From contig NZ_BORW01000003.1 of the NCBI RefSeq assembly GCF_018333375.1, positions 124,001 through 188,000 on the forward strand: a stretch of 64,000 bases of DNA, read 5' to 3'. Below, one piece after another: positions 1 through 8,477 of the stretch. This DNA is from Paenibacillus cookii (GTDB lineage Bacteria > Bacillota > Bacilli > Paenibacillales > Paenibacillaceae). Numbering within the stretch: the stretch's first letter is position 1; each line of letters begins with the position of its first letter. The notes beneath the pieces were generated by a model, which was given only the letters and a program-made list of their open reading frames with translations, did not search any database and was not told the origin of the DNA. The translations under genes and the position numbers were made by a program.

Positions 1-1
1 A

Positions 2-433
2 TATGCCCTCATTCCGTCCTACTTCACGGATCCCAATCTTGCCTGTCCGGCCACGACGTATTTCAAAAGCGTCACGGTAAGCGGACGGGCCGAAATCGTG
101 ACCGACGTGCGCGAAAAAGCGGCGGTGTTCACGCTGCTGATGCACAAACTCCAGCCGGAAGGCGGCTATGATCCGATCGATGCCGACCATCCGGTATATG
201 CTCCGAGACTGCGCAACGTGGCCGTCGTCAAAATCGTTCCGGAACGCCTCACCGCCAAATTCAAATTCGGCCAAAACCTGGAAGAAGGCGAAAGACGCCA
301 AATCCTCTGCGGGCTGGAAGCCCGGAACCGGGAACGCGACCTTGAAACGGCGGAGCTCGTCCGCAGCAGCGTTCCGGAACGCCCCCGGAAGAAAAACGAA
401 TCGCCGTGCCAATCCATGGAAAATATCGAATGA
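2..433 (+). CDS. PNPOx-like FMN-binding split-barrel protein, 5'-truncated
   Basis: The reading frame is open from base 2 and ends at TGA 431-433, so the start codon lies outside the window. The visible 143 residues resemble the C-terminal part of pyridoxamine 5'-phosphate oxidase-like flavoproteins of the COG3467 type: a YFKSVTVSGRAEIV strand, then an MHKLQPEGGYDPI segment, then a VVKIVPERLTAKFKFGQ strand. Such proteins bind FMN and are usually annotated as flavin-nucleotide-binding proteins without a defined substrate. The tail is basic and probably disordered. A sigma-A-like promoter follows, so the next gene appears to be transcribed separately. The family call is fair; the specific reaction cannot be named. 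Confidence 0.7.
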   Translation, partial: YALIPSYFTDPNLACPATTYFKSVTVSGRAEIVTDVREKAAVFTLLMHKLQPEGGYDPIDADHPVYAPRLRNVAVVKIVPERLTAKFKFGQNLEEGERRQILCGLEARNRERDLETAELVRSSVPERPRKKNESPCQSMENIE

Positions 434-459
434 TATCCCTGTCCAAAGCGGTTTTGTCC

Positions 460-488
460 GTGACGGCTCCGGCGGCAAATGATATAAT
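460..488 (+). promoter_or_regulatory. Putative sigma-A promoter for the aminotransferase gene
   Basis: A perfect TATAAT (483-488) lies 17 nt downstream of GTGACG (460-465), a 4/6 match to the -35 consensus. The predicted transcript would start about 70 nt before the aminotransferase start. Confidence 0.5.
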
Positions 489-569
489 GTAAGGCAGTGA
501 AAACGGAAACCTGACATGGAAATCCCACGGCATTTCCGAACTTACAACCGATTTGGAAGGATGGAAGAC

Positions 570-1868
570 ATGGTAAACCGACCTGCTGAACAATTGAACG
601 AAAGCATCAAATCCGGCAATCCGCATGTATACGACATGCTGTCCACGCTGGGCAAGGAGATCTACTTTCCGAAAGAAGGCATTCTGAGCCAATCCGCCGA
701 AGCTGCCGGCCATGCCAAAAAGTACAACGCGACGATCGGCATTGCGACCGAAGGCGGCATTCCGATGCATTTGGACGTCATCCAAAGCAAGCTGTCCGCC
801 TATCAGCCAAAGGACCTTTATCCGTACGCGCCGCCTGCCGGCAAACCGGAGCTCCGGACCGCCTGGCTTGCCAAGATGAAGGAGGAAAATCCTTCGCTGG
901 AAGGAAAATCGCTCAGCAGCCCGATCGTGACCAACGCGCTGACGCACGGGCTGAGCATCGTTGCCGACCTTTTCGTCGATGAAGGGGACGCCGTCATTTT
1001 CCCGGACAAAAACTGGGAGAACTATGAGCTGACCTTCGGCATCCGCCGCCACGCGGAAATCGTCAATTATCCGCTTTTTACGGACGAAATGACGTTCAAC
1101 AGCCAAGGCCTGCGCGAGGCACTGTTAGCGCAAAAAGACAAAGGCAAAGCGATCGTCATCCTCAACTTCCCGAACAACCCGACGGGATATACGCCGGGCC
1201 TTAAGGAAGGCGATGAAATCGTTGCGGCCGTCAAGGAAGCGGCGGAAGCGGGCATCAACGTGGTCGTGGTCACGGACGACGCTTATTTCGGACTCTTTTT
1301 CGAGGATTCCTTGAAGGAATCGTTGTTCGGCAAGCTGGCCGATCTTCATCCGCGCGTCCTGGCCGTCAAGGTCGACGGCGCGACCAAAGAAGAATTCGTC
1401 TGGGGCTTCCGCGTCGGCTTCATTACCTATGCATCCGAAAGCAAAGACGTGCTGAACGCGCTGGAACAAAAAACGCTCGGCATCATCCGCGCCACCGTCT
1501 CCAGCTGCTCCCATCCTTCCCAGACGTTCGTGCTCGATGCGCTTAAATCGCCGGAGTTCAACGCCCAGAAGGAAGAAAAATTCCAAATCATGAAAGGCCG
1601 CGCCAACAAGGTCAAGGCGCTGCTCGACAGCGGAAAATACGGCGACGTGTGGGAATATTACCCGTTCAACTCGGGTTACTTCATGTGCCTGAAGCTGAAG
1701 GACGTTTCCGCCGAAGAGCTCCGCACGCATATCCTCCATCAGTACGGCGTCGGAACGATCGCGCTCGGCGAACATGACCTTCGCATCGCGTTTTCCTGCA
1801 TCGAAGAGGAATACCTGGAGGACCTGTTTGACCTCGTGTACAAAGGCATTGCCGATCTACGGAAATAA
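570..1868 (+). CDS. PLP-dependent aminotransferase, class I/II
   Basis: This 432-residue fold-type I PLP enzyme has the family landmarks in order: a substrate-side YPYAPPAGKPELR segment, the LNFPNNPTGY motif, a VVTDDAYFG aspartate that would contact the pyridine nitrogen, and a Schiff-base lysine in DGATKEEF (K273). The family transfers amino groups between amino acids and 2-oxo acids in the cytoplasm; the motifs do not fix the substrate, though aromatic or aspartate-type donors are plausible. I chose ATG 570 because GGAAGG at 555-560 sits 9 nt upstream; the in-frame ATG at 561 touches that ribosome site. It is monocistronic, with its own promoter in front and a peptide gene 115 nt downstream. 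Confidence 0.85.
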   Translation: MVNRPAEQLNESIKSGNPHVYDMLSTLGKEIYFPKEGILSQSAEAAGHAKKYNATIGIATEGGIPMHLDVIQSKLSAYQPKDLYPYAPPAGKPELRTAWLAKMKEENPSLEGKSLSSPIVTNALTHGLSIVADLFVDEGDAVIFPDKNWENYELTFGIRRHAEIVNYPLFTDEMTFNSQGLREALLAQKDKGKAIVILNFPNNPTGYTPGLKEGDEIVAAVKEAAEAGINVVVVTDDAYFGLFFEDSLKESLFGKLADLHPRVLAVKVDGATKEEFVWGFRVGFITYASESKDVLNALEQKTLGIIRATVSSCSHPSQTFVLDALKSPEFNAQKEEKFQIMKGRANKVKALLDSGKYGDVWEYYPFNSGYFMCLKLKDVSAEELRTHILHQYGVGTIALGEHDLRIAFSCIEEEYLEDLFDLVYKGIADLRK

Positions 1869-1983
1869 GGCGCCTGGAATAGATTTTTTTAGTCAGGAAC
1901 GGGTGATTGCCCAAGCACAGTCTTTCCCCGAGACATAAGATACCGTGTAACGCAAAACAATCCAAAGTAAAGGGGAATGAACA

Positions 1984-2106
1984 ATGAGCGAAGAAGTAAG
2001 AGGCGGATACGGATACGGTTGTGGACCTGGATTATTCGGTAACACGGGTGCTATCCTGGTTCTCTTCATCCTCCTGGTTATCATCACTCGTTCTTTCTGG
2101 GTATAA
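1984..2106 (+). CDS. YjcZ-family small sporulation-type membrane peptide
   Basis: A 40-residue peptide follows an AAAGGGGA ribosome site. It has a glycine-rich N-terminal half containing GGYGYGCGPG, then one hydrophobic segment, AILVLFILLVIITRS, with a short WV tail. This layout is characteristic of the YjcZ family, tiny membrane proteins found in sporulating Bacilli, several of which are made late in spore formation. The molecular role of the family is not established. The gene stands alone between the aminotransferase and a strong bidirectional terminator. No promoter can be assigned with confidence in the 115 nt upstream. Confidence 0.85.
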   Translation: MSEEVRGGYGYGCGPGLFGNTGAILVLFILLVIITRSFWV

Positions 2107-2145
2107 TCGCATACCCTTGACTTACAGGCATCGATAAGCACCGCT

Positions 2146-2186
2146 AAAAAAGGCAGAAGGCCGGGATTCCGGCCTTCTGCCTTTTT
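2146..2186. terminator. Bidirectional intrinsic terminator
   Basis: An almost perfect stem (AGGCAGAAGGCCGG pairing across a GATT loop) is flanked by A5 on the left and T5 on the right. It serves the YjcZ-type gene on the plus strand and ecsAB arriving on the minus strand. Confidence 0.9.
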
Positions 2187-2204
2187 GTTTTCGATACTTG
2201 CGCG

Positions 2205-3428
2205 TTATTCGTCGTCCTCATCGTCTTCCGTCTTTTTCCTGCTTGCAAAAAATCGGGACAACAGGCAAAGAACGATCCCGCCAAGCAGCGCCATGAGCAC
2301 GGTCCCCATTCGTTCGAGCCCGGCCCCGAGCAACGGAAGCCATGTGACTGCCGCAAACGTCAGTTGAATCTGAAACGCGAGTTTGATGGCATTCCTCCGC
2401 CGGCTGCCCGGCGCGATCGGATAGACGTGAAGCCAGAAAGATTCGCTGTGAAAACGCAGCAGCGACGACAGCTGGATGCCTGCCAGAAACACGAAAAACC
2501 AATAGATGCCGATGCCGACGTTGCTTCCGCGCTGCCACCAAGCCAAAAACGCCGCCAAAATGCCGACCCTGAGCACGATGCCGAGAATGTCGCTGCGCAC
2601 AAAGCTTTTCATCAGCAAATACCGGTAAGCCGCTTCCGGCTTCCACGGAATGTTGTTTCCCGCCCACGAAAGCCACTTTCTGGCATAAACGCGCTGCTCC
2701 CGTCCCGGAACGTTGACGAACCACCCCAGGACCATCAGCACCCGCCCGCTGTGGACTTTCTCCTGGGCAATAAGTCTTTCCCATGCGACGGGGTGTTTGG
2801 CGGGAAGTCGAAGCGCGGCGGTATACGTGGCCGCAAGCAGCACGATAAATATCAGGCTCCGGCCTGCCGGCTGCCAGATCCATGCCGCGACGCAAAGCGC
2901 AAGCACGACGTAGCGCAGCACCCTATAGGCAAACGTGGCGCGCCGGGAAACCATGCGCAGTTCCTTCCAGCAGCCGTAGCTGGCGAGCAGCTTCAGTGCG
3001 ATCAGCACGAGCAGGAACAGCCAAAACGGCTTGGGCTGTCCGTCGCTCCGGACGTAAATCGGCCACGAAATGAGAAAGATGAGGGCGAGTCCCAGCAGTT
3101 TGTACACAACCCCGCTGGTCCAGCTTCCTTGAAAATAGCTTTTCATCCGGGATTCCTGCGGCAGCAGGAACACGGTGTCCGCCGGCGCGAGATAGGTTCT
3201 GAAGCTGCTGTTGACCGTCAGCGGCACGAATAATACGAGCATGATCCAGCGAATCGGGAGCCCCGCCGGAATATGCTGCACCAGGGACGTATACCAAGCC
3301 GAAAAAACGATCAGCGCGAACAGCATCAGCGCCGCGACCCCGCTTTGCAGTACATAACCGAGATACGGCAGCACTTCTTTCCCCCAGAAGCGGCTCCGGC
3401 GCTCGGCCCTTAACTTCATCAAGTCCAT
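2205..3428 (-). CDS. ecsB: ABC transporter permease EcsB
   Basis: This 407-residue polytopic membrane protein has at least six hydrophobic segments, for example AALMLFALIVFSAWY near the N-terminus and a long hydrophobic pair before the charged ASRKKTEDDEDDE tail. It is the membrane partner of EcsA. In B. subtilis the Ecs exporter influences protein secretion, competence and intramembrane proteolysis; its substrate is unknown. The ATG at 3428 is two bases beyond the ecsA stop codon, so translation is probably coupled, and I reject a longer frame running back through ecsA. The third gene of the classical ecsABC operon is not here but lies at the far end of the window. Confidence 0.88.
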   Translation of the reverse strand: MDLMKLRAERRSRFWGKEVLPYLGYVLQSGVAALMLFALIVFSAWYTSLVQHIPAGLPIRWIMLVLFVPLTVNSSFRTYLAPADTVFLLPQESRMKSYFQGSWTSGVVYKLLGLALIFLISWPIYVRSDGQPKPFWLFLLVLIALKLLASYGCWKELRMVSRRATFAYRVLRYVVLALCVAAWIWQPAGRSLIFIVLLAATYTAALRLPAKHPVAWERLIAQEKVHSGRVLMVLGWFVNVPGREQRVYARKWLSWAGNNIPWKPEAAYRYLLMKSFVRSDILGIVLRVGILAAFLAWWQRGSNVGIGIYWFFVFLAGIQLSSLLRFHSESFWLHVYPIAPGSRRRNAIKLAFQIQLTFAAVTWLPLLGAGLERMGTVLMALLGGIVLCLLSRFFASRKKTEDDEDDE

Positions 3429-3430
3429 CG

Positions 3431-4177
3431 TCAATCCCTGCCTTGCACGAGGGTATAAAACATATCTTCCAGCCCTGCCCCGGTCGTTCCGGCCTGCGCT
3501 TCGATCGCTTCCAGCGTCCCCTGCGCAATGATGCTTCCCTGATGCAGCACGACAAACCGGTCGCAATAGTTTTCGATCGTCGACAGGATATGGGAGCTCA
3601 GCAGAATGGAAGAGCCCCCTTCCTTCAACTCAACCATAAAATCAAGCAAAGACCGGATGCCGAGCGGATCGAGCCCGAGAAACGGCTCGTCGATAATGTA
3701 CAGCGACGGGCGGGCGACGAAGGCGCACATGATCATGACCTTCTGCCGCATGCCTTTGGACAGCTGCGTCGAAAGACTGTCCATCTTGTCCTGCATCCGG
3801 AAAATCCGGGAAAGCCTGTCCGCGCGTTCTTCGTAATCGCCGCGCGGAACGTTGTAGGCCCTCGCCGTGAATTCGAGATGCTCGCGGACGGTCATATCAT
3901 CGTATAACAGCGGAGACTCCGGTACGAATGCCAGGGAGCCGTGATAGGTTTCGGAATCTTCGTCCCGTTTTTTCCCCCTGACGCGAATCTCTCCTTTTTG
4001 GGGAGTCATCAGCCCAAGGATATGCTTCATGGTCGTGCTTTTTCCCGCGCCGTTCAGCCCGATCAAGCCGACCATTTCGCCCGGATTCACCTGAAAGGAC
4101 ACATCATGCAGCACGGGGCGGTTCAAGCTGTATCCGCCGCTCAAGCCTTGAATATCCAGCACCGTATTTCCGTTCAT
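3431..4177 (-). CDS. ecsA: ABC transporter ATP-binding protein EcsA
   Basis: A 248-residue ATPase with the complete set of ABC motifs: Walker A GLNGAGKS (40-47), the signature LSKGMRQKV, Walker B LYIIDEPFLGLD and a switch histidine in LLSSHILS. The length is normal for EcsA. A GGAGGTGATGC ribosome site precedes the ATG. It is the first gene of a two-gene operon with ecsB and powers that exporter at the cytoplasmic face. The upstream neighbour is a DEAD-box gene on the same strand 35 nt away, so read-through from it is possible. Confidence 0.9.
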   Translation of the reverse strand: MNGNTVLDIQGLSGGYSLNRPVLHDVSFQVNPGEMVGLIGLNGAGKSTTMKHILGLMTPQKGEIRVRGKKRDEDSETYHGSLAFVPESPLLYDDMTVREHLEFTARAYNVPRGDYEERADRLSRIFRMQDKMDSLSTQLSKGMRQKVMIMCAFVARPSLYIIDEPFLGLDPLGIRSLLDFMVELKEGGSSILLSSHILSTIENYCDRFVVLHQGSIIAQGTLEAIEAQAGTTGAGLEDMFYTLVQGRD

Positions 4178-4212
4178 TGCATCACCTCCAAAAAAATACC
4201 CGGCTCATCCGC

Positions 4213-5604
4213 TTATGGACGTTTTTTGTCTTTCAGCCATTTGGGAGCCCCTTTGTTTTTCCGGTCGCGGTCCCGCTCGCTGCCTTTTCGTTCCGGCTGC
4301 TTGCCGCCGCGGACCCATTCGTTTTTGCCTTTGGCCGGGCCCGGCGCCCGGCGCGTTTCTTCCTTGGCTGTGCGGTTTCTGCCTTCCCCGCCCCCCGACA
4401 CGTCCGCCGTCGCTTTCTTGTCCGAAGGCTTTCGCGTTCCGGACGGGCCGCGCCCGCCGGGCAGCGCCCCGGGTTTCAGCACTTTGCCGCCGTACAGCCT
4501 GCGCTCTTCCAGCGAAATGCCGAGCTCCCTGGCAAATTTGTTCATGATGAAAATTTGACGGTGCGTCACCAGGGAGAGAACGAGGCCGCTGCGACCCATG
4601 CGCCCGGTACGGCCGGCACGGTGTACATAGTGCTCGGAATCCGCAGGCGGATCGTAGTTGACGACCATCTCGAGCCCTTCGATGTCGAGACCGCGGGCGG
4701 CGACGTCGCTCGCGACCAGCACCTTGAACTTGCCGCTGCGGAAACCGGAGAGCACCCTGCTTCGGGTCAGTTTATCCGCATCCGCGTACAATCCCTCTGC
4801 CGAAAGCCCCATATAATTCAATTTGCCCTGCACTTCGGCGATGGTTTCCGTCTGATTGACGAACACGATCGCCTTTTTCGGATCGTAATGGCGGATCACC
4901 CGGCGCAGCGTCTCGATTTTATCCCGCTCGTCGCCGGCAAAATAATAATGCTCAAGCCCTTTGGCGGTCGACTGGTCGGGATCGATGCCGATTTCGACCG
5001 GAGCGTTCATCTCGCGTTTGACGAGCGCCGCCGTTTCCTCGCTGACGGTCGCCGACAAAAACACGAGCTGCCGGTCCCGGAGCGCGCTCCGGAGGATGCG
5101 GTCGACATCGGCCGCGCCGCCAAGCTGAAACACCTGATCGACTTCATCCACGACGATCGTGTTTACTTCATGCATTTTCACCTTGCGCGTTTCGATCAGT
5201 TCCCGGATTCTTCCCGGGGTCCCGACGAGAAGCTGGGGGTGCTGCTTCAGCTTTTCCACCTGGCGTTTCAGGGCCGCGCCCCCGATCAATCCAAGCACGT
5301 TGATGCCGAGGTTTTCTCCGTATTTTTCGCCTTCCCTGACGATTTGCATGGCAAGCTCCTGCGTCGGCGCGATCACGAGCTTTTGCGCCGATTTCCGCTC
5401 TGCGTCGATGCCCTGCAGGACCGGCAGCAGATAGGCGAGCGTTTTGCCTGTCCCGGTCTGGGAACGGGCAAGCACGTCCGCCCCTTTCAAAATCGCGGGA
5501 ATCGCTTCCGCCTGCACCGGCGTCGGATCCGTAATGCCGTATTCCGATAAGCTGTCCATCAAAGATTGTTCAATGCCCAGCGCTGTAAACGAAGTTGGGT
5601 TCAT
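4213..5604 (-). CDS. DEAD-box RNA helicase with DEVD motif II
   Basis: A 463-residue ATP-dependent RNA helicase with all conserved motifs: Q motif (GITDPTPVQAEAIP), motif I ARSQTGTGKT (46-55), Ia PTQELAMQI, Ib VGTPGRI, III SAT, V ASDVAARGLDI and VI HRAGRTGRMG. Motif II reads DEVD (153-156) rather than DEAD; a valine there keeps both catalytic acids. The C-terminal 85 or so residues are lysine-, arginine- and glycine-rich, as in cold-shock and ribosome-assembly helicases, and probably contact RNA. I start at ATG 5604, which has AAAGGA at a good distance; a frame extending to 5631 lacks such a site. It could be a CshA- or YfmL-type helicase. Confidence 0.88.
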   Translation of the reverse strand: MNPTSFTALGIEQSLMDSLSEYGITDPTPVQAEAIPAILKGADVLARSQTGTGKTLAYLLPVLQGIDAERKSAQKLVIAPTQELAMQIVREGEKYGENLGINVLGLIGGAALKRQVEKLKQHPQLLVGTPGRIRELIETRKVKMHEVNTIVVDEVDQVFQLGGAADVDRILRSALRDRQLVFLSATVSEETAALVKREMNAPVEIGIDPDQSTAKGLEHYYFAGDERDKIETLRRVIRHYDPKKAIVFVNQTETIAEVQGKLNYMGLSAEGLYADADKLTRSRVLSGFRSGKFKVLVASDVAARGLDIEGLEMVVNYDPPADSEHYVHRAGRTGRMGRSGLVLSLVTHRQIFIMNKFARELGISLEERRLYGGKVLKPGALPGGRGPSGTRKPSDKKATADVSGGGEGRNRTAKEETRRAPGPAKGKNEWVRGGKQPERKGSERDRDRKNKGAPKWLKDKKRP

Positions 5605-5730
5605 TCCATTCCATCCTTTTATAGAAGTCATTCTTAACCATTATATGATAAAAGGGCCGCCGCACCAAAAAATTAATTTGCGCGTACGGCGGAGGACGCG
5701 AAAAAACCGGCTCTATGCCGAGCCGGCCTG

Positions 5731-6504
5731 TCATTTTTTATTCATCATCCGATAGGTAAGCCGATCCGACAGGCGCGGGAACAGCTGGTACAAACGCATG
5801 GCCGCGGCTGCTTTGAGCGGCAGGTTCAGCTCTTCCTTTCGGGTATCCATCAGGCGCACCATTTTGCGGGCCACGTGCTCCGGCTTCATCATCAGCCATT
5901 TGACGTTGCTTACGTAGCCTCCCGAAGGATCCGCGATATCGAAAAAAGGCGTGTCGATGGGGCCCGGGTTGACGGTAGACACCGTAATTCCCGTGCCGCG
6001 CAGCTCCTGGCGCAGGGCGTTGCTGAAGCCGAGCACCGCATGTTTCGTCGCCGTATAGGCGGTCGACTTCGCCGTGCCGATTTTTCCGGCCATGGAAGCG
6101 ACGTTGACGATTTGCCCGCTCCGGCGTTCAAGCATATGGGGAAGCACCGCCTTGGCGCAGCGCACCGTTCCCATATAATTGACGTCCATCATCCGCTCGA
6201 ATTCCGCGGAAGGCATATCCGTCGCAGGCTCGAATTTGCCGTACCCCGCGTTGTTCAGCAAAATATCGATTCGCCCGTACTCCCGTATCACTTCTTCGAC
6301 TGCCCGCTTCACTTCGTCTTCCCGGGTCACGTCAAGCGTCTTGACCCCGTGTTTCCCGGCAATGCCGGCGGAAGCTTCGGCCAGCTTGCGCCCGGAGCGC
6401 GCCGCGAGGACCGGTACCGCTCCCTTTTCGCTGAGCATTTGCGCCGTCAACAGGCCGATTCCGCTGGAAGCCCCGGTAATGAAAACGACTTTATCCTTTA
6501 ACAT
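5731..6504 (-). CDS. Short-chain dehydrogenase/reductase, YqjQ-like
   Basis: A 257-residue classical SDR: the cofactor motif TGASSGIG (10-17), the NNAG motif (84-87), and catalytic S137, Y150 and K154 in ASMAGK and YTATK. The late PGPIDTPF segment is typical. The longer C-terminal region, ending near YQLFPRLSDRLTYRMMNKK, resembles the YqjQ/DltE-like branch, which often carries a membrane-proximal tail. Substrate unknown. GGAGGTCGG precedes ATG 6504. It is a single gene; the 146 nt to the next gene hold nothing I can name. Confidence 0.85.
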   Translation of the reverse strand: MLKDKVVFITGASSGIGLLTAQMLSEKGAVPVLAARSGRKLAEASAGIAGKHGVKTLDVTREDEVKRAVEEVIREYGRIDILLNNAGYGKFEPATDMPSAEFERMMDVNYMGTVRCAKAVLPHMLERRSGQIVNVASMAGKIGTAKSTAYTATKHAVLGFSNALRQELRGTGITVSTVNPGPIDTPFFDIADPSGGYVSNVKWLMMKPEHVARKMVRLMDTRKEELNLPLKAAAAMRLYQLFPRLSDRLTYRMMNKK

Positions 6505-6650
6505 GTTCCCGACCTCCTCCTAAGCGATGCATCCTAACGGGCCATGCCCGCGATGCGCTTTTTGCTTCTCCTCTAAAGATAGCAGAAACTGCCGCCGGGA
6601 GAAAATCCACCGGAACGAACCGGCCGGGACCTGTTTAGGACTGCCTTTTT

Positions 6651-7109
6651 CTAGGAAATCATGACCTGAATGTCCAGCTCCCCGATTCCGTCCATGACAA
6701 GAGGGATGCTGAGCGCTTTTTGCGGAAAAATCGACGTAACATGCTCGCTTTTGACCACCTTCGGCGGCGTAATGTCGACGCTGACGCCTTGATTGGACAA
6801 AATGGTGCTCGCGTTGCCGCTGATCATGTTGCCAAGCTCGGAAATGGCGCTTTGCCCCATCTCGTCCATTTCCGTCAGCACGTAGCCTCCCATCATGACG
6901 GAAACCATGCGTAACGCCACGCGCTCATGGATGCCGAACATGATGTTTCCGTTCAACTGTCCGGTCATGCCGATTTGAATCCATATATGGTCCTGAATAA
7001 ACTCGACCGTCTTGACCCCCAGGTTTCCCGTCGAAGGGGATACCTGTATCACCTGCTCAATGACAAGCCGCGCGGATTCCAGAAAAGGATTAATAACCTC
7101 CGCTTTCAT
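6651..7109 (-). CDS. cheX: CheY-P phosphatase CheX
   Basis: A 152-residue CheX/CheC-type protein. The phosphatase signature ExxN occurs once, as E91 and N94 in SELGNMISG, matching CheX, which has one active helix where CheC has two. The family removes phosphate from CheY-P and so resets flagellar switching. No other chemotaxis or flagellar gene is nearby, so it is a stand-alone copy. The N-terminal MKAEVINPFLESA and the GLNG-like QLNGNIMFGI strand fit CheX sequences from Paenibacillus and Bacillus relatives. The assigned partner, CheY, is inferred from the family. Confidence 0.85.
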   Translation of the reverse strand: MKAEVINPFLESARLVIEQVIQVSPSTGNLGVKTVEFIQDHIWIQIGMTGQLNGNIMFGIHERVALRMVSVMMGGYVLTEMDEMGQSAISELGNMISGNASTILSNQGVSVDITPPKVVKSEHVTSIFPQKALSIPLVMDGIGELDIQVMIS

Positions 7110-7234
7110 TAATGTTTAACACCCCTTCCAGATAGATGACAGCACTACGCTCCAAAAGTCCCATTCCCGTTTGAACCAATTATACGTGAAACCCCTTCAC
7201 AAATCACGAAAAATTCATATCCGGTTTAATAACT

Positions 7235-7250
7235 AGGGTATAATTACCCT
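7235..7250. promoter_or_regulatory. Palindromic operator-like site AGGGTA-TAAT-TACCCT
   Basis: A perfect 16-nt palindrome whose centre is part of a TATAAT (7239-7244). It lies between divergent cheX and LysR genes, so a repressor bound here could block a promoter. The binding protein is unknown; the nearby LysR regulator is one candidate, although LysR sites usually have a T-N11-A form. Confidence 0.4.
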
Positions 7251-7422
7251 TATGATTAATCCCTTTTTCCTATTTAAGAATTGTAAGAGGCCGAATCCTG
7301 ATATGTATATCGGTCCTTTAGGCATAATTTTGAAGACCTTGGCGAATTTTGTAGATGCATTTTTTCCTTCCCCGGCAGGCCCTGCTTTCCGGGCAAAGCC
7401 CGAAGCCATAAGCCGAGCGGCA

Positions 7423-7451
7423 TTGCCGTCACTTTCCGAATCCCATATAAT
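7423..7451 (+). promoter_or_regulatory. Sigma-A promoter of the LysR gene
   Basis: TTGCCG (7423-7428), a 17-nt spacer and a perfect TATAAT (7446-7451). It places the leader palindrome at 7490 about 30 nt into the predicted transcript. Confidence 0.6.
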
Positions 7452-7489
7452 TAAAGGATATACATTGGGTCGAGGCTCAGTTAAGGTGA

Positions 7490-7504
7490 GGATTTGCAAA
7501 ATCC
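7490..7504 (+). repeat. Leader palindrome copy A (GGATTT-GCA-AAATCC)
   Basis: Both six-base arms are exact, separated by 3 nt. It lies 34 nt before the LysR start codon and downstream of its predicted promoter, so it would be in the 5' untranslated RNA. Confidence 0.7.
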
Positions 7505-7538
7505 TGAGGGTACAAATAAGAGTCTAAGGAGGAACTGC

Positions 7539-8441
7539 ATGAACATCAGTCAACTGGAGACACTGATTACCATCTCGAAGACGATGAGTTTCCGCAAAGC
7601 CGGAGAACTGCTCAATTTGACCCAGCCTGCGGTATCCGCCCAAATCAAAAGCTTGGAGGACGAGTTCAAAACCGTTCTGGTCGACCGGAATCAGCCGGTA
7701 ACCCTTACCGACCGGGGGCAAGTGTTCCTTGAACATGCCGAGCGGATTTTGGCCGTCGTGGAGGAGTTGAAACAGCGGCTGTCCGATCTGGATCAGATCC
7801 CGCAGGGACATATCGTGCTGGGCACGACGACCTCCATCGCGATCCAAATCCTGCCCCGGGTGCTTTCCTATTTTCAGAACCAGTTCCCGCTGATCAAAAC
7901 GTCGATCCAGTCCATGGCCTCCTCCCAAATTTATACGAGCGTGGAAAACGGCCAGATCGATGTCGGCATCGGATACTTGATTGAACGCAATCCCAATTTG
8001 ATTACATCCGTGCTTTATTACGACACTTTCGAGCTGATCGTGTCCCCGAGGCATCCCCTTGCCCGCAAAACGACGGTATCGATGGACGTTCTTCGGGATA
8101 CGCCGCTGATCCTGCTGTCCCAGGATACGGTCGGCAGAAAGTTCAGCGACGACATATTCAAAAAACACGGCATCGTCCCCAACGTGGTCATGGAGCTGTC
8201 CAGCAGCGAGGAAATCAAACGGATGGTCGAAATCGACCTTGGCGCGGCCATCATGTCCAAACAATCGGTCGCAAGCGAACTCCGCCACGGCACCCTCAAA
8301 ATCATCCCGCTCCGGGAGCTCGAGGTCAGCCATCCCGTCGGCGTGATCTACAAATCCGGAAAATATTTGAACTCCGCCATGCAGCAGTTTTTAAGCGATC
8401 TCAAGGGCATGCCGGAAACCCAGTTCATCAGCTCCGAATAA
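7539..8441 (+). CDS. LysR-family transcriptional regulator
   Basis: A 300-residue LysR protein: an N-terminal winged helix-turn-helix (FRKAGELLNLTQPAVSAQIK) and a periplasmic-binding-protein-like effector domain from about residue 90 (HIVLGTTTSIAIQILP). It resembles the CysL/CbbR-like branch, but the effector cannot be read from sequence. AAGGAGG (7526-7532) decides ATG 7539. A PHP-phosphatase gene follows 36 nt downstream on the same strand and may be cotranscribed. Two sites upstream could serve regulation: the 7235 palindrome and leader palindrome copy A. Confidence 0.88.
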   Translation: MNISQLETLITISKTMSFRKAGELLNLTQPAVSAQIKSLEDEFKTVLVDRNQPVTLTDRGQVFLEHAERILAVVEELKQRLSDLDQIPQGHIVLGTTTSIAIQILPRVLSYFQNQFPLIKTSIQSMASSQIYTSVENGQIDVGIGYLIERNPNLITSVLYYDTFELIVSPRHPLARKTTVSMDVLRDTPLILLSQDTVGRKFSDDIFKKHGIVPNVVMELSSSEEIKRMVEIDLGAAIMSKQSVASELRHGTLKIIPLRELEVSHPVGVIYKSGKYLNSAMQQFLSDLKGMPETQFISSE

Positions 8442-8477
8442 ATTCGGGCATCTATTATAGCGAAGGGAGACTGCAGG

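Larger units (their letters stand above)
7110..7538. other. Divergent intergenic region between cheX and the LysR gene
   Basis: No supported gene. It holds a 16-nt perfect palindrome overlapping a TATAAT, a sigma-A promoter, and one copy of the recurrent GGATTT/AAATCC leader palindrome. A 91-codon open frame from 7252 has no ribosome site and I take it as chance. Confidence 0.6.

Noticed and set aside
4177..5550. A 457-codon plus-strand open frame opposite the DEAD-box gene
   Set aside because: The helicase motifs on the minus strand are complete; this frame is arginine- and phenylalanine-rich without domains.
7252..7527. A 91-codon frame upstream of the LysR gene
   Set aside because: No ribosome site; it passes through the LysR promoter and leader palindrome.
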